This document shows positions 8,893 through 17,802 of a stretch of 64,000 bases of DNA, piece by piece. Position numbers and translations under genes: made by a program. Under the pieces are notes generated by a model. It worked only from the letters and a program-made list of their open reading frames with translations, made no database searches and was not told where the DNA came from. This stretch comes from Sphingobacterium faecium (GTDB lineage Bacteria; Bacteroidota; Bacteroidia; Sphingobacteriales; Sphingobacteriaceae): the NCBI RefSeq assembly GCF_003054045.1, contig NZ_QBKH01000003.1, positions 744,001 to 808,000 on the forward strand, in the 5' to 3' direction. The number at the start of each line of letters is the position of its first letter. Positions within the stretch are counted from its first letter, which is position 1.

Positions 8893-9008
8893 GATTTTGA
8901 TTAGGTTAATGAGCTAAATTACAGATTTGTTAGTATCAATTTCAAGATTACAATGTAAGAATGTTGTGATGGTAGAGTAATGTAGAGTTTTGGATACGTG
9001 AAATAAAA

Positions 9009-9044
9009 AAGAAAGCCTTTCAAATTGAATTGAAAGGCTTTCTT
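9009..9044 (-). terminator. Terminator of the efflux operon
   Basis: AAGAAAGCCTTTCAA (9009-9023) pairs exactly with TTGAAAGGCTTTCTT (9030-9044). On the minus strand the stem runs into a U-rich tract (9001-9010). Confidence 0.9.
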
Positions 9045-9068
9045 ATCCTGTTGAGTTTGTTTTAATGT

Positions 9069-12000
9069 CTAGTGAGCAGACAAGTTTTTCGCTTTTTCTT
9101 CATCAAAATTAGCCTCTAATTCTGCTAATTTTTTCTTACCATAAGCTAATCGTGTGATCACGACGAACAATACGGGAACAATAAAGATCGCTAATACAGT
9201 AGCGGCAGTCATACCACCAAATACGGTCCATCCAATCGTTTGACGTGAAATCGCTCCTGCACCTTTTGAGAGCATCAATGGAATGATACCTAATATAAAT
9301 GCAAATGATGTCATGATAATCGGACGAAGACGAAGTTTAACCGCATCAAGCGTTGCATCGTACAAGTTCATACCAATATCAACACGTTCCTTCGCAAACT
9401 CCACGATCAAAATGGCGTTTTTAGCGGCCAAACCGATGATAGCAACTAAACCAATTTGAGCATAGATATTGTTATCTAACGCTGGAATCAAGGTTAATGT
9501 TAAAATCGCTCCAAAAACCCCAAGAGGTACTGATAGTAAAATCGAGAATGGAACTGACCAACTTTCATAAAGTGCAGCCAATAATAAGAATACAAACAAA
9601 ATACAGAGACCAAAGATCATAATCGTCATATTTCCAGATTTTGTCTCTTGTAAAGCCAATCCCGAGAAATCATACGAATATCCATTTGGCAATGTTTCGG
9701 CAGCAACTTCCTGAAGAGCTCTAATGGCATCCCCAGAGGAGTAACCTGGAGCTGCACTACCACTCACCTCAATACTTCTGAAGATATTGTAGTGATTGAT
9801 AATAGCTGGGTTTTGCACCAAATTCCAAGTCACCAATGAACCTAAAGGAACAGATTCGCCTCGACTATTGTTGACATATAATTTGTTGATATCTTCAATA
9901 TTCATGCGGTAGTCTTGATCCGCTTGCGACACTACCCTAAAGTTACGTCCGTATCTTGTAAAATCATTGATGTAGGATGATCCCAAGTAGGCCGATATGG
10001 TGGAATAGATGGTCGAAACCGGAACGCCCATTTTTTTAGCTTGCTCTCTATTAACAGATAACTTGTAATTTGGAGTTTTAGTATTAAATAGGGTATAAGC
10101 CATTCCAATCTCTGGTCTTTGATTAGCTGCTGCTAAAAATTTACCAACAACGCCTTCAAAAACTTTGATATCCACGGTTTGTTGATCCTGAATCATCAAA
10201 CTGAAACCACCAGATGTACCTAAACCTGGAATTGCAGGAGGAGTTACAGCAAGAACGCGAGCTTTCGTATAACCAGCATATTTACCCATGATACCACCTG
10301 TAATTTGATTCGCTGTACGTGCTCTTTCACCCCAAGGTTTTAACGAAACGAAAACAGTTGCTACGTTTGGTTGGAAAGCGCGGTTCAAAATATTAATACC
10401 TGCAATAGCAGTAATATCTTTAATCTCTGGATAATCCTTACGTAACTCTTGTTCTACTTCATGTAAGATTTCTTTTGTACGATTTGAAGATGATCCCTCT
10501 GGAAGAGTTATACCAGCGAAGAACATACCATTATCTTCACCAGGGATAAATCCAGTTGGTTTTTTGTTAAACATATAGCCCGTACCAATGAAGATACAAA
10601 GTAAAATAATCAGCGCCATAGGTGCTTTTTTGATACAATATCGGACACCGCGTGAATATTTGTTCGTTACCCTTTCAAACCAGATGTTAAACTTGTAAAA
10701 GAATTTGTTGAGACCTTTCGCTTCCGAGTGAACTGCTGTTGGTCTTAACATGATCGAACATAAAGCTGGAGTCAAAGACAAGGCAATAAATGCAGATAGC
10801 ATAACCGAAACGGCAATGGTAATGGAGAATTGTTGGTACAATTGTCCTACCATACCCGGGATAAACCCTACGGGTACGAATACAGCCGAAAGAATCAAAG
10901 CAATCGCAATAACGGGAGCAGTAATGTCTTTCATGGCGCGACGTGTTGCATCTGCTGCTGACATTTTATAATGGTCAATATAATGCTGTACCGCCTCGAC
11001 GACCACAATCGCATCATCCACCACGATTCCAATCGCAAGTACGAATGCCAGTAAAGTCAAGTTATTGATGGAGAAACCAAACAATAAGAAGAAAATAAAA
11101 GTACCAACAATAGATACTGGGATCGCCAATACTGGAATTAAAGTTGCTCTCCAAGATTGTAGGAAGAAAAATACCACTAATGTCACCAATAGTAAGGCTT
11201 CGATCAAGGTATGGATAACAGATTCAATAGAAGCATTTACAACGGAAATAGTTTCATAACCCACGACGTAATCAACATCATCAGGAAATGATTTTTTCAA
11301 TCGTTCCAATGCAGAATAGATACCCTCTGCCGATTGAACAGCATTACCTCCTGGAGTTTGAGAAACCATCATACCAGAAGAAGTCATCCCATTTACACGT
11401 GTACTGGTCGCATAACTAAATTGACCTAATTCAACTTTAGCTACATCTTTTAATAAGACAATCGATCCATCCGTATTTGATTTAACAATAATTTCTTCAA
11501 AATCTTCTACTGAAGATAAATCGGAATCCGTGATCACCGGATATTCAAATACCTGATCCGATTTTTGAGGAGATGAACCTACTGATCCTCCCGGGATTCT
11601 TAAGTTTTGCTCACCAATAGCTGCAGATACATCAGCAGGAGTTAGTCTTAAACTGGTTAATTTATTTGCATCTAACCACACACGCATGGAGAATGGTTGT
11701 CCAAATGCGGTAACCTCACCAACACCACTGACACGTAATAATGCATCTTTAATGTATAAATTGGCATAGTTATCTAAGAATTTTGCATCACGTGTACCCT
11801 TTGGAGATACCAGGGAAACCAACATCAAGATATCGGTATTTGCTTTACGTGTTGTTACTCCCAAACGTTTAACAGCCTCTGGTAATGCCGGTTCGGCAAT
11901 ACCCACACGGTTTTGTACATCCAGTGTCGCAATATCAATATCAGTACCTACTTCAAACGTGACGGTGATCTGTGACTGACCATTTGATGTACTATTAGAA

Positions 12001-12239
12001 GACATGTAAAGCATGCCTGGAGTACCATTAATTTGACTCTCAATAGGAGTCGTTACTGTCTGTTCGACAGTTTGGGCATCCGCTCCCGTATAGTTCGCTG
12101 TTACCGATACGGTTGGCGGCGCTACGGATGGATACTGACTGATCGGCAAAGACACAATTGAAATTCCACCTACGATCAAAATCAATAGGGAAATGACAAT
12201 GGCTGTGACGGGTCTTTTTATAAAAACTTCTGAAATCAT
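9069..12239 (-). CDS. RND multidrug efflux pump, inner-membrane subunit (AcrB/HAE1)
   Basis: A 1056-residue protein with the standard AcrB layout: two six-helix halves and two large periplasmic loops. The proton relay is intact: GIVVDDAIVVVEA (two Asp in TM4), AAKNAILIVEFA (Lys in TM10) and LRPIIMTS (Arg in TM11). It takes drugs from the periplasm and pumps them out through the TolC-like partner. It is last in the tetR-tolC-acrA-acrB operon, 33 bp after the adaptor gene, and ends at a strong terminator. Confidence 0.96.
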   Translation of the reverse strand: MISEVFIKRPVTAIVISLLILIVGGISIVSLPISQYPSVAPPTVSVTANYTGADAQTVEQTVTTPIESQINGTPGMLYMSSNSTSNGQSQITVTFEVGTDIDIATLDVQNRVGIAEPALPEAVKRLGVTTRKANTDILMLVSLVSPKGTRDAKFLDNYANLYIKDALLRVSGVGEVTAFGQPFSMRVWLDANKLTSLRLTPADVSAAIGEQNLRIPGGSVGSSPQKSDQVFEYPVITDSDLSSVEDFEEIIVKSNTDGSIVLLKDVAKVELGQFSYATSTRVNGMTSSGMMVSQTPGGNAVQSAEGIYSALERLKKSFPDDVDYVVGYETISVVNASIESVIHTLIEALLLVTLVVFFFLQSWRATLIPVLAIPVSIVGTFIFFLLFGFSINNLTLLAFVLAIGIVVDDAIVVVEAVQHYIDHYKMSAADATRRAMKDITAPVIAIALILSAVFVPVGFIPGMVGQLYQQFSITIAVSVMLSAFIALSLTPALCSIMLRPTAVHSEAKGLNKFFYKFNIWFERVTNKYSRGVRYCIKKAPMALIILLCIFIGTGYMFNKKPTGFIPGEDNGMFFAGITLPEGSSSNRTKEILHEVEQELRKDYPEIKDITAIAGINILNRAFQPNVATVFVSLKPWGERARTANQITGGIMGKYAGYTKARVLAVTPPAIPGLGTSGGFSLMIQDQQTVDIKVFEGVVGKFLAAANQRPEIGMAYTLFNTKTPNYKLSVNREQAKKMGVPVSTIYSTISAYLGSSYINDFTRYGRNFRVVSQADQDYRMNIEDINKLYVNNSRGESVPLGSLVTWNLVQNPAIINHYNIFRSIEVSGSAAPGYSSGDAIRALQEVAAETLPNGYSYDFSGLALQETKSGNMTIMIFGLCILFVFLLLAALYESWSVPFSILLSVPLGVFGAILTLTLIPALDNNIYAQIGLVAIIGLAAKNAILIVEFAKERVDIGMNLYDATLDAVKLRLRPIIMTSFAFILGIIPLMLSKGAGAISRQTIGWTVFGGMTAATVLAIFIVPVLFVVITRLAYGKKKLAELEANFDEEKAKNLSAH

Positions 12240-12272
12240 ATGTTTTTGTATATCTTATAAAATCTGTGAAAA

Positions 12273-13421
12273 TTATTTTTTTGCAGCGTTTGCATCGGGC
12301 GCTGCAGCAGGAGCTTCAGCAACTTTTACTCCTGTTTGCACATTCATAATACCATCTACAACAATTTTTTCACCGACTTTAAGTCCTGATTTTACTACTA
12401 CTTTATCACCTAGTTTTATCCCTAACTCCACTTTACGTTGTTCAGCTTTGCTGCTATCGCCAACTACATATACATTAAATACACCCAATTGATCTTGAAT
12501 AGCTTTATATGGAATGACTACTTCTTCTGTCGCAGAATTCGTTTTAACGTTTAATGAAAGGTTCATGCCGGCTCTCAAGACATTGCTGGCATTGTCAAAA
12601 TTAGCACGAACTTTAAGGGTTCCTGTTTGTGGATCTACAGCACGGTCAATGGTGGTGATTCTACCGGCAGAAGCATATTCAGTACCATCAGGCAATATCG
12701 CATTGATCTGCGCTGCGGAACCTGATTTTTGTAAACTCACAAATTGAGGAATATCACGTTCGCTCACTTGAATTTCTACGGCAACCGGATTGACAGAAGA
12801 TAATGTATTTAAACGTGTAGTTCCTGGGTTAACTAAAGCTCCAAGACGAACTTCGGATATACCGACAATACCAGCAAAAGGAGCACGGATGGTCGAACGA
12901 TTTAAGTTTGTTTGAGCTGTAGTGACCGCTGCTTGAGCTGACAAGATTTGAGCTTTTTGATTGGCTACATCTGTTTTTGCGTAATCTAACGTTTGTTTTG
13001 CAATCGCATCTTTATCTGCTAATGCTTGGTAACGGTTTAAATCTGTCTGTACACGATCCAAATTGGATTGTGCAATTCTAAGATTAGCTCTCGCTTGATC
13101 TAAAGCGGCGGTATACCGTGTACCGTCAATTTCATATAATTTTTGACCTTTGGAAACAGATGCTCCATCAGTGACAAATATTTGTGTTACATAACCAGAA
13201 ACTTCAGCAAATAATTCGGCTTCATTCAAAGGTTTTACTGTAGCTGGATAAGTTTGGTTGCCTGTTACGATTTCTTCTGTAGCTGTTGCAAGGGATACAG
13301 GGACAACACGTTCTGCTTGCTGTGCAGCAGCCTGTTGTTTCTGCGCATCTTTATTGCCACATGACTGCCAAATTAGCGTAGTTCCAATAAAAAAAGCTGC
13401 TAATAAATGTTTTTTATTCAT
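12273..13421 (-). CDS. RND efflux periplasmic adaptor (AcrA-like lipoprotein)
   Basis: A 382-residue membrane-fusion protein. The signal sequence ends in the lipobox LIWQSC. It is followed by the split lipoyl domain (VTDGASVSKGQKLYEIDG), a long alpha hairpin (about residues 105-175), then the beta-barrel and membrane-proximal domains (KVGEKIVVDG near the end). It bridges the AcrB-like pump and the outer-membrane channel. An Ala-rich tail ends the protein. Gene order and spacing place it in one operon with both partners. Confidence 0.95.
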   Translation of the reverse strand: MNKKHLLAAFFIGTTLIWQSCGNKDAQKQQAAAQQAERVVPVSLATATEEIVTGNQTYPATVKPLNEAELFAEVSGYVTQIFVTDGASVSKGQKLYEIDGTRYTAALDQARANLRIAQSNLDRVQTDLNRYQALADKDAIAKQTLDYAKTDVANQKAQILSAQAAVTTAQTNLNRSTIRAPFAGIVGISEVRLGALVNPGTTRLNTLSSVNPVAVEIQVSERDIPQFVSLQKSGSAAQINAILPDGTEYASAGRITTIDRAVDPQTGTLKVRANFDNASNVLRAGMNLSLNVKTNSATEEVVIPYKAIQDQLGVFNVYVVGDSSKAEQRKVELGIKLGDKVVVKSGLKVGEKIVVDGIMNVQTGVKVAEAPAAAPDANAAKK

Positions 13422-13446
13422 GATATTCTTGGTTTCTAAATGTTGT

Positions 13447-14775
13447 TTATTTTGTGTCTACAGTTCCTAAAGCTTTTTGAACATCTAACTTGCTTGAAAG
13501 AAGTGCATAAAGCGCATTTAAATAATTCAATTGACTGGTCTTCAGATCAGTTTCTGCTGTCATTAAGTCCAAATAAGTTTTAATACCTTCGTCATATTGC
13601 AACTTAATGGTGTCATATACTTCCTTAGATAGATCAACGTTATCTTTTGACGTTTTCCAGTCGATTAAATTGGCATTATAGGATGCTGTAGCAAGCGCAT
13701 ACTCCGTATTGATTTGGTTTTTCAAATCCTCCATGCTTAGATCAATTCTACTTTCACGAAGTTTGGACTGATTGATTTGATGTTTTCTTTTAAAGCCTTG
13801 AAAGATTGGGATCGAGACCGATAACCCAGCTACAGAACTCGGAAAATTGTCTTTATACAGATCTTTAAATTTGTTGTCTCTATAATTGAAAGCATAATTG
13901 TAAAATGCACTTACATTAGGTAAGTAAGTCCATTTATAATATTGAGTTTCCAATTCCTGCATTTTTTTAGACGTTTGCAATTGTTGGAATTCAATTCTGT
14001 TTGTTACACTTGCGGATGAAGTGGTGTCAATCAAAATCTGGTTTTCCATATTCGCATTTTCGAAAGATAAGGTAACGTCCGCTTGATGGTCTACTGCTAA
14101 CAAATTTTTCAAATAATCATATTTATAGCGACGCATTTCAATGGTACGTTTCTCGTCTGCATGAGCATTACTTAATGCAATTTGTGCTCTCTTGAAGTCC
14201 GTTTTATCAACCATCCCAACTTCATAGCGTACTTTGGCATCATTATATTGCTTTTGAAGTCTGGTTATATTTTCACGTACGATTTTGATTTGCTCTTCAC
14301 TCGTCAAGATATCATAATATGCCTTGCTCACTTCAACTACGGTCGTGATTTTTTGATTTTCTGTATTTTGTTTATTCGATTGACGGATAAGTGTCGCAGC
14401 CTTTGAAGCTTGCATCAATGCCGGATTCAAAATCTGTTGATCAGCCTGAATGGTTAGGGCACTCGCATTCTTTTGTCCTAAAGCAATGTTCTGACCCCCT
14501 ATAAAAGAAGTAGGAACCTTTACATTATAGTTGTAAGATCCATTTGCATTTACCTGTGGCAACCAGCCAGATAAGGCAATGTCAATATCTTTTTCGCCAA
14601 TTTCCTCATCAATTGCAGCCTGCTTAAGACTAATCTTATTATTCAGGGCATAGTCAATGAGTTGCTGCAAATTTGCTCTAGCAGGTAATGCCTCATTGCC
14701 TGTTTGTTGGGCATAACTAACATTCCATACGGTTGTTAGGGCTGCCAAAGAGAAGGCTATTTGTCTAAACTTCAT
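13447..14775 (-). CDS. Outer-membrane efflux channel (TolC-like)
   Basis: A 442-residue protein with signal peptide KFRQIAFSLAALTTVWNVSYA and two repeats of the outer-membrane efflux fold with long coiled-coil helices. The upstream in-frame ATG at 14799 would overlap tetR by 20 bp and put MELKINNY in front of the signal peptide, so ATG 14775, 4 nt after the tetR stop, is preferred. It forms the exit duct for the AcrAB-like pump encoded just downstream. Confidence 0.92.
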   Translation of the reverse strand: MKFRQIAFSLAALTTVWNVSYAQQTGNEALPARANLQQLIDYALNNKISLKQAAIDEEIGEKDIDIALSGWLPQVNANGSYNYNVKVPTSFIGGQNIALGQKNASALTIQADQQILNPALMQASKAATLIRQSNKQNTENQKITTVVEVSKAYYDILTSEEQIKIVRENITRLQKQYNDAKVRYEVGMVDKTDFKRAQIALSNAHADEKRTIEMRRYKYDYLKNLLAVDHQADVTLSFENANMENQILIDTTSSASVTNRIEFQQLQTSKKMQELETQYYKWTYLPNVSAFYNYAFNYRDNKFKDLYKDNFPSSVAGLSVSIPIFQGFKRKHQINQSKLRESRIDLSMEDLKNQINTEYALATASYNANLIDWKTSKDNVDLSKEVYDTIKLQYDEGIKTYLDLMTAETDLKTSQLNYLNALYALLSSKLDVQKALGTVDTK

Positions 14776-14779
14776 ATAA

Positions 14780-15367
14780 TTATTTATTTTTAACTCCATC
14801 CCAAATGATTTTCACAACATCTTCGATGCTTTCATTTGATTTTAATTTATTGTGTTTTACTCCTTTAATCGCTGATACAGCAGTTCCAAAGAATATGCAA
14901 GCGAGTACTTCAACATTGGTGTTTTTCAGTTCACCTCGTTGAATACCTTCCGTTAAGAATTTGAGTATACTGCTCTGACCACTAATGGATTCATTCGTTT
15001 CGTAACTGTTCACTTTATAATATGGAGATGAGTAAAATTGTTCAAAAAAACTAAACATTTCTACGTTTTCTCGATAAAATTTGACAAACCCCTTCCATAT
15101 GTGAAAAAAAGTTTCCTTATACGTTAACTCCTCGTGTATGGATTCAAAAATAGATTCGTTGAGCGCGTCTCCGCAATATTGAAATAAGCTCACGATCAAA
15201 TCATCTTTTGAAGGAAAGTAATGGTATATGGTACCGATTGCGACATCAGCATCTTGAGCGATCTTACTCATTGCCGTGCCATGAAAACCATGATCTTTGA
15301 TCAACCTCAGGGTAGTCTCGAATATGGAAATCACTTTTGGATTATTTTGTGTGTATTGAACGTTCAT
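14780..15367 (-). CDS. TetR-family regulator of the efflux operon
   Basis: A 195-residue TetR protein. The N-terminal helix-turn-helix reads TAMSKIAQDADVAIGTIYHY (about residues 31-50) and runs on into FPSKDDLIVSLF. The C-terminal part is a divergent ligand-binding domain. As first gene of the pump operon it is the likely local repressor, releasing DNA on binding a pump substrate. Its -7 element lies only 7 nt before the ATG. Confidence 0.92.
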   Translation of the reverse strand: MNVQYTQNNPKVISIFETTLRLIKDHGFHGTAMSKIAQDADVAIGTIYHYFPSKDDLIVSLFQYCGDALNESIFESIHEELTYKETFFHIWKGFVKFYRENVEMFSFFEQFYSSPYYKVNSYETNESISGQSSILKFLTEGIQRGELKNTNVEVLACIFFGTAVSAIKGVKHNKLKSNESIEDVVKIIWDGVKNK

Positions 15368-15374
15368 TCGGTTC

Positions 15375-15382
15375 CAAATGTA
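15375..15382 (-). promoter_or_regulatory. tetR-efflux operon promoter -7 element
   Basis: TACATTTG on the minus strand, with 7 nt between its last G and ATG 15367, implying a very short or absent leader. Confidence 0.6.
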
Positions 15383-15497
15383 GAAATTTTAATTAAATCT
15401 ATCTGTCAAAATAATGTAATGAAAACATGAATTTTATTCATTACAGCCATCTCCACCATGATGTAGTAAAGGTTAACGTAAATTTAACATGGGTTAG

Positions 15498-15600
15498 TTT
15501 GCTAATCCATTTACAGAACCTATATTTGCACATCATAATTTAGGTTTATAATTGGTTAGTAAAGGTTTTCATTCTCCCCGTTTGAAAACCTTTCTTTTTA
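15498..15600 (+). ncRNA. Candidate free-standing small RNA with promoter and terminator
   Basis: TTTG (15498-15501), exactly 19 nt, then TATATTTG (15521-15528) is a full match to the Bacteroidetes promoter TTTG-N19-TAnnTTTG. About 33 nt after it comes a perfect 11-bp hairpin, AAAGGTTTTCA (15561-15571) and TGAAAACCTTT (15583-15593), followed by CTTTTTA. The predicted transcript runs from about 15535 to 15600, has no ATG, and exposes CTCCCC in an 11-nt loop. Genes on both sides lie on the minus strand, so no plus-strand gene accounts for it. Target and role are unknown. Confidence 0.6.
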
Positions 15601-15614
15601 TATTTTTAGCCATA

Positions 15615-15648
15615 AAAAAAGCCTAGTTCATAAAAACTAAGCTTTTTT
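15615..15648 (-). terminator. Terminator of the lipoprotein-SCO1-cytochrome operon
   Basis: AAAAAAGCCTAGTT (15615-15628) and AACTAAGCTTTTTT (15635-15648) with one mismatch. A/T tracts on both sides suit termination in either direction. Confidence 0.8.
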
Positions 15649-15667
15649 ATAGATGTTATTAATGTAC

Positions 15668-16093
15668 TTACTTACAATTGATCAAATCCTGCTGTACTTC
15701 CTCCAGACTGAATATTTTATCTTGTTTTCCAAAATTAGTGGTTATGTAAGTCAAAACATAGGCAATATCAATATCCGTTAACGTTTCGTTTGCGGGCATG
15801 ATGGTATGAAATGTTTTTCCTGCAACGGTGATTTCTTCATTTAAACCGTTTCTAATAATACAAGATAGACGTTCTCTGTTTTTTGTTAAAAAATCGACAT
15901 CAGTTAAAGGTGGATATAAAAGACCTAGACCTTCACCCTTCTCTCCATGACAATTTTTACAGTGATTGATATATATTTTCTGCCCATTTACGGCATATTG
16001 TGCAGTTTTGATATCTTCACCAGACTGACAACTGCTCATAGCACTCAAGAAATAGATAGAAACCAATATTGCTAAAAAATATATTTTAGTCAT
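15668..16093 (-). CDS. Lipoprotein c-type cytochrome
   Basis: A 141-residue protein starting MTKIYFLA, with lipobox SAMSSC (Cys22) and heme motif CKNCH (Cys45, Cys48, His49). The distal ligand is probably Met in TIMPANETLTDIDI, as in class I cytochromes. An open frame extends upstream to 16174 inside SCO1, but ATG 16093 gives a clean signal peptide and sits 1 bp after the SCO1 stop. It is a periplasm-facing electron carrier, probably serving a copper-dependent oxidase or reductase with SCO1. Confidence 0.9.
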   Translation of the reverse strand: MTKIYFLAILVSIYFLSAMSSCQSGEDIKTAQYAVNGQKIYINHCKNCHGEKGEGLGLLYPPLTDVDFLTKNRERLSCIIRNGLNEEITVAGKTFHTIMPANETLTDIDIAYVLTYITTNFGKQDKIFSLEEVQQDLINCK

Positions 16094-16094
16094 C

Positions 16095-16742
16095 TTACTT
16101 TTCTTGTAGCAGGATAGCAAGCTCTTTTTGTAATTTTGCCACTTGCTCATCATTTGTTCCATCATATGCTCCACGAATTCGTTTTTGTTTATCGATTAAC
16201 ACCAGATAGCCTTGATGATCATAACCACCTGGAGCATTTTTGTCCTCTGCTGTATAAACTAAATACTGATTTGCGATTCCATAGATGTCCGCTTTTGAAC
16301 CGGTAACAAAATTCCAGTGATCATTGCTAACCCCCAATTTATGAGCGTATTCTTTTAATACATGAGGTTGGTCATATTTAAAATCAATGCTGTGGGAAAG
16401 GAAATAAACTTGGTCGCTGTCTTTATATTGCTCATATACCTTTAATAGATTTCTATTCATGGTTGGGCAGATACTTGGACAATGTGTGAAAAAGAAATTA
16501 GCGATATATACTTTATTATCGTAATTCTTGTCCGTGATATAGATACTATCTTGATTTAAAAATTTAAATGCAGGTATGGTATGATAAAGGGTATCCGTAA
16601 TGGTTTTACCATCAACAATTTTCTCTACAGGTTCACGTTGACCATAGATAGGAAGAGTCGCTGTATTGGATTGACAACTTGAAATTCCCAATGCCGCTAG
16701 TGCTAAGACCACGGAAGCACGAATATGAAATAAGTTGACCAT
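16095..16742 (-). CDS. SCO1/SenC copper chaperone lipoprotein
   Basis: A 215-residue thioredoxin-fold protein with lipobox ISSC (Cys23). The copper site is complete: CPSIC (Cys88, Cys92) and His175 in YDHQGYL. SCO proteins deliver copper to, or keep reduced, the CuA site of cytochrome oxidase or other copper enzymes. It lies between a small lipoprotein gene and a cytochrome c gene with 1-bp gaps on both sides, a tight operon. No oxidase subunits are in the window. Confidence 0.93.
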   Translation of the reverse strand: MVNLFHIRASVVLALAALGISSCQSNTATLPIYGQREPVEKIVDGKTITDTLYHTIPAFKFLNQDSIYITDKNYDNKVYIANFFFTHCPSICPTMNRNLLKVYEQYKDSDQVYFLSHSIDFKYDQPHVLKEYAHKLGVSNDHWNFVTGSKADIYGIANQYLVYTAEDKNAPGGYDHQGYLVLIDKQKRIRGAYDGTNDEQVAKLQKELAILLQEK

Positions 16743-16743
16743 A

Positions 16744-17172
16744 CTAATACTTATTTAAGATTTCTTGTTTCTCTTTAGATACACGATCAAAAACAGCTTT
16801 CATATCTTTTACTTTAGTTAATTCGCGATTTGCATAATCTACTGTTGTAGAATCTGCACTGTATCCTTTCATCCAGTCCATCATGTGATCTGTCGCTTCT
16901 TCAAGATTCTTTTTTAACTGGGTTAACTCTTGGCGTGTTTGAGTCGTATCTAGCGCTGGTTTAGCTGTTTTGATCGCATGAAGATTCGTTAGGATGGAAT
17001 CGATAGTAACAGCGTCTTTGTCAAATACACTTACTTGTGGCATGATCTCATCATGAATTTTCATGGTTTCTTCTTGCGTTTTAGCTAAATCATTTTGATT
17101 ATTTGTATTTGAGCTATTGTTACAGGAAGTAATCGCAAAAGCTGATGCAATTAAGAAAGCTAATTTTTTCAT
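16744..17172 (-). CDS. Small Met/His-containing lipoprotein, first gene of the SCO1 operon
   Basis: A 142-residue lipoprotein with lipobox AITSC, a low-complexity Asn/Ser linker, then mostly helical sequence. KIHDEIMPQ and TDHMMDWMKGY cluster Met and His, as many periplasmic copper-handling proteins do. Relatives in this group are often annotated as viral A-type inclusion protein, which says nothing about function. A copper role is inferred from the two downstream genes. A TATCTTTG promoter element lies at 17198-17205. Confidence 0.75.
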   Translation of the reverse strand: MKKLAFLIASAFAITSCNNSSNTNNQNDLAKTQEETMKIHDEIMPQVSVFDKDAVTIDSILTNLHAIKTAKPALDTTQTRQELTQLKKNLEEATDHMMDWMKGYSADSTTVDYANRELTKVKDMKAVFDRVSKEKQEILNKY

Positions 17173-17233
17173 ATTGAACTATTTTGTCTAATACTGACAA
17201 AGATACCAAATAGATCAGGAAGATAATAGCTAA

Positions 17234-17713
17234 TTATGCCCTTGTGTATGTAAAATTCAAGTCACGAATATAGATCTCATTCTTTGCGACCGCGCATACC
17301 TCATTTTGATCGTTGACAATCTCGACCAAAAACGTTTTAATCATCCGCCCCCTGCTTTTTAGGGTATCCATACATTCATTGAAATCGGAGTCATTGATCT
17401 TGATGGAAAATTTTAAGTTGGTTAATCCCGGTTTTTTATATTCAATAGAAGCCGATTTCAGCCAGGCTACTGTTTTTTTAAATCCATGAGCCTGCAGTCG
17501 CTGATCAATAAGTATGGCATAGAAAGGATCTACAGCTGAAAATATCGTTCCACCGAAGATGGTGTTATTGGTGTTCTTATTGAAAATGCTTTTAATGATT
17601 TTAACGTCTACACCTTGAAAATCAGAATAGATTCGTTGAACCCATATCCTTTGGAATAAAAAAGGGGGGTAGATTCTTAATAACCACTTCAGAGATTTCG
17701 GACTATACAACAT
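17234..17713 (-). CDS. DUF4442 hot-dog-fold protein
   Basis: A 159-residue protein resembling the DUF4442 (thioesterase-like hot-dog) family: an N-terminal amphipathic helix, the central IFGGTIFSAVDPFYAILI helix, then strands SIEYKKPG, LKFSIKIN and CAVAKNEIYIRD. ATG 17713 is chosen because the promoter element TACCTTTG (17725-17718) ends only 4 nt upstream; the longer frame from 17731 would begin inside or above it. Substrate is unknown. Confidence 0.75.
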   Translation of the reverse strand: MLYSPKSLKWLLRIYPPFLFQRIWVQRIYSDFQGVDVKIIKSIFNKNTNNTIFGGTIFSAVDPFYAILIDQRLQAHGFKKTVAWLKSASIEYKKPGLTNLKFSIKINDSDFNECMDTLKSRGRMIKTFLVEIVNDQNEVCAVAKNEIYIRDLNFTYTRA

Positions 17714-17717
17714 CGCG

Positions 17718-17725
17718 CAAAGGTA
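17718..17725 (-). promoter_or_regulatory. DUF4442 gene -7 element
   Basis: TACCTTTG on the minus strand, followed by CGCG and the ATG. The start of transcription should fall at or next to the start codon. Confidence 0.55.
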
Positions 17726-17802
17726 ATACAATAAATTAAAATCGTTTCCTATTTAACTTGTAAAAATGGTTGTACAATGATACTTTTATAAAAAATTGAA
17801 TT

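Noticed and set aside
16094..16174. 27-codon N-terminal extension of the cytochrome c lipoprotein
   Set aside because: It lies in the SCO1 coding region and would place a charged stretch before the signal peptide.
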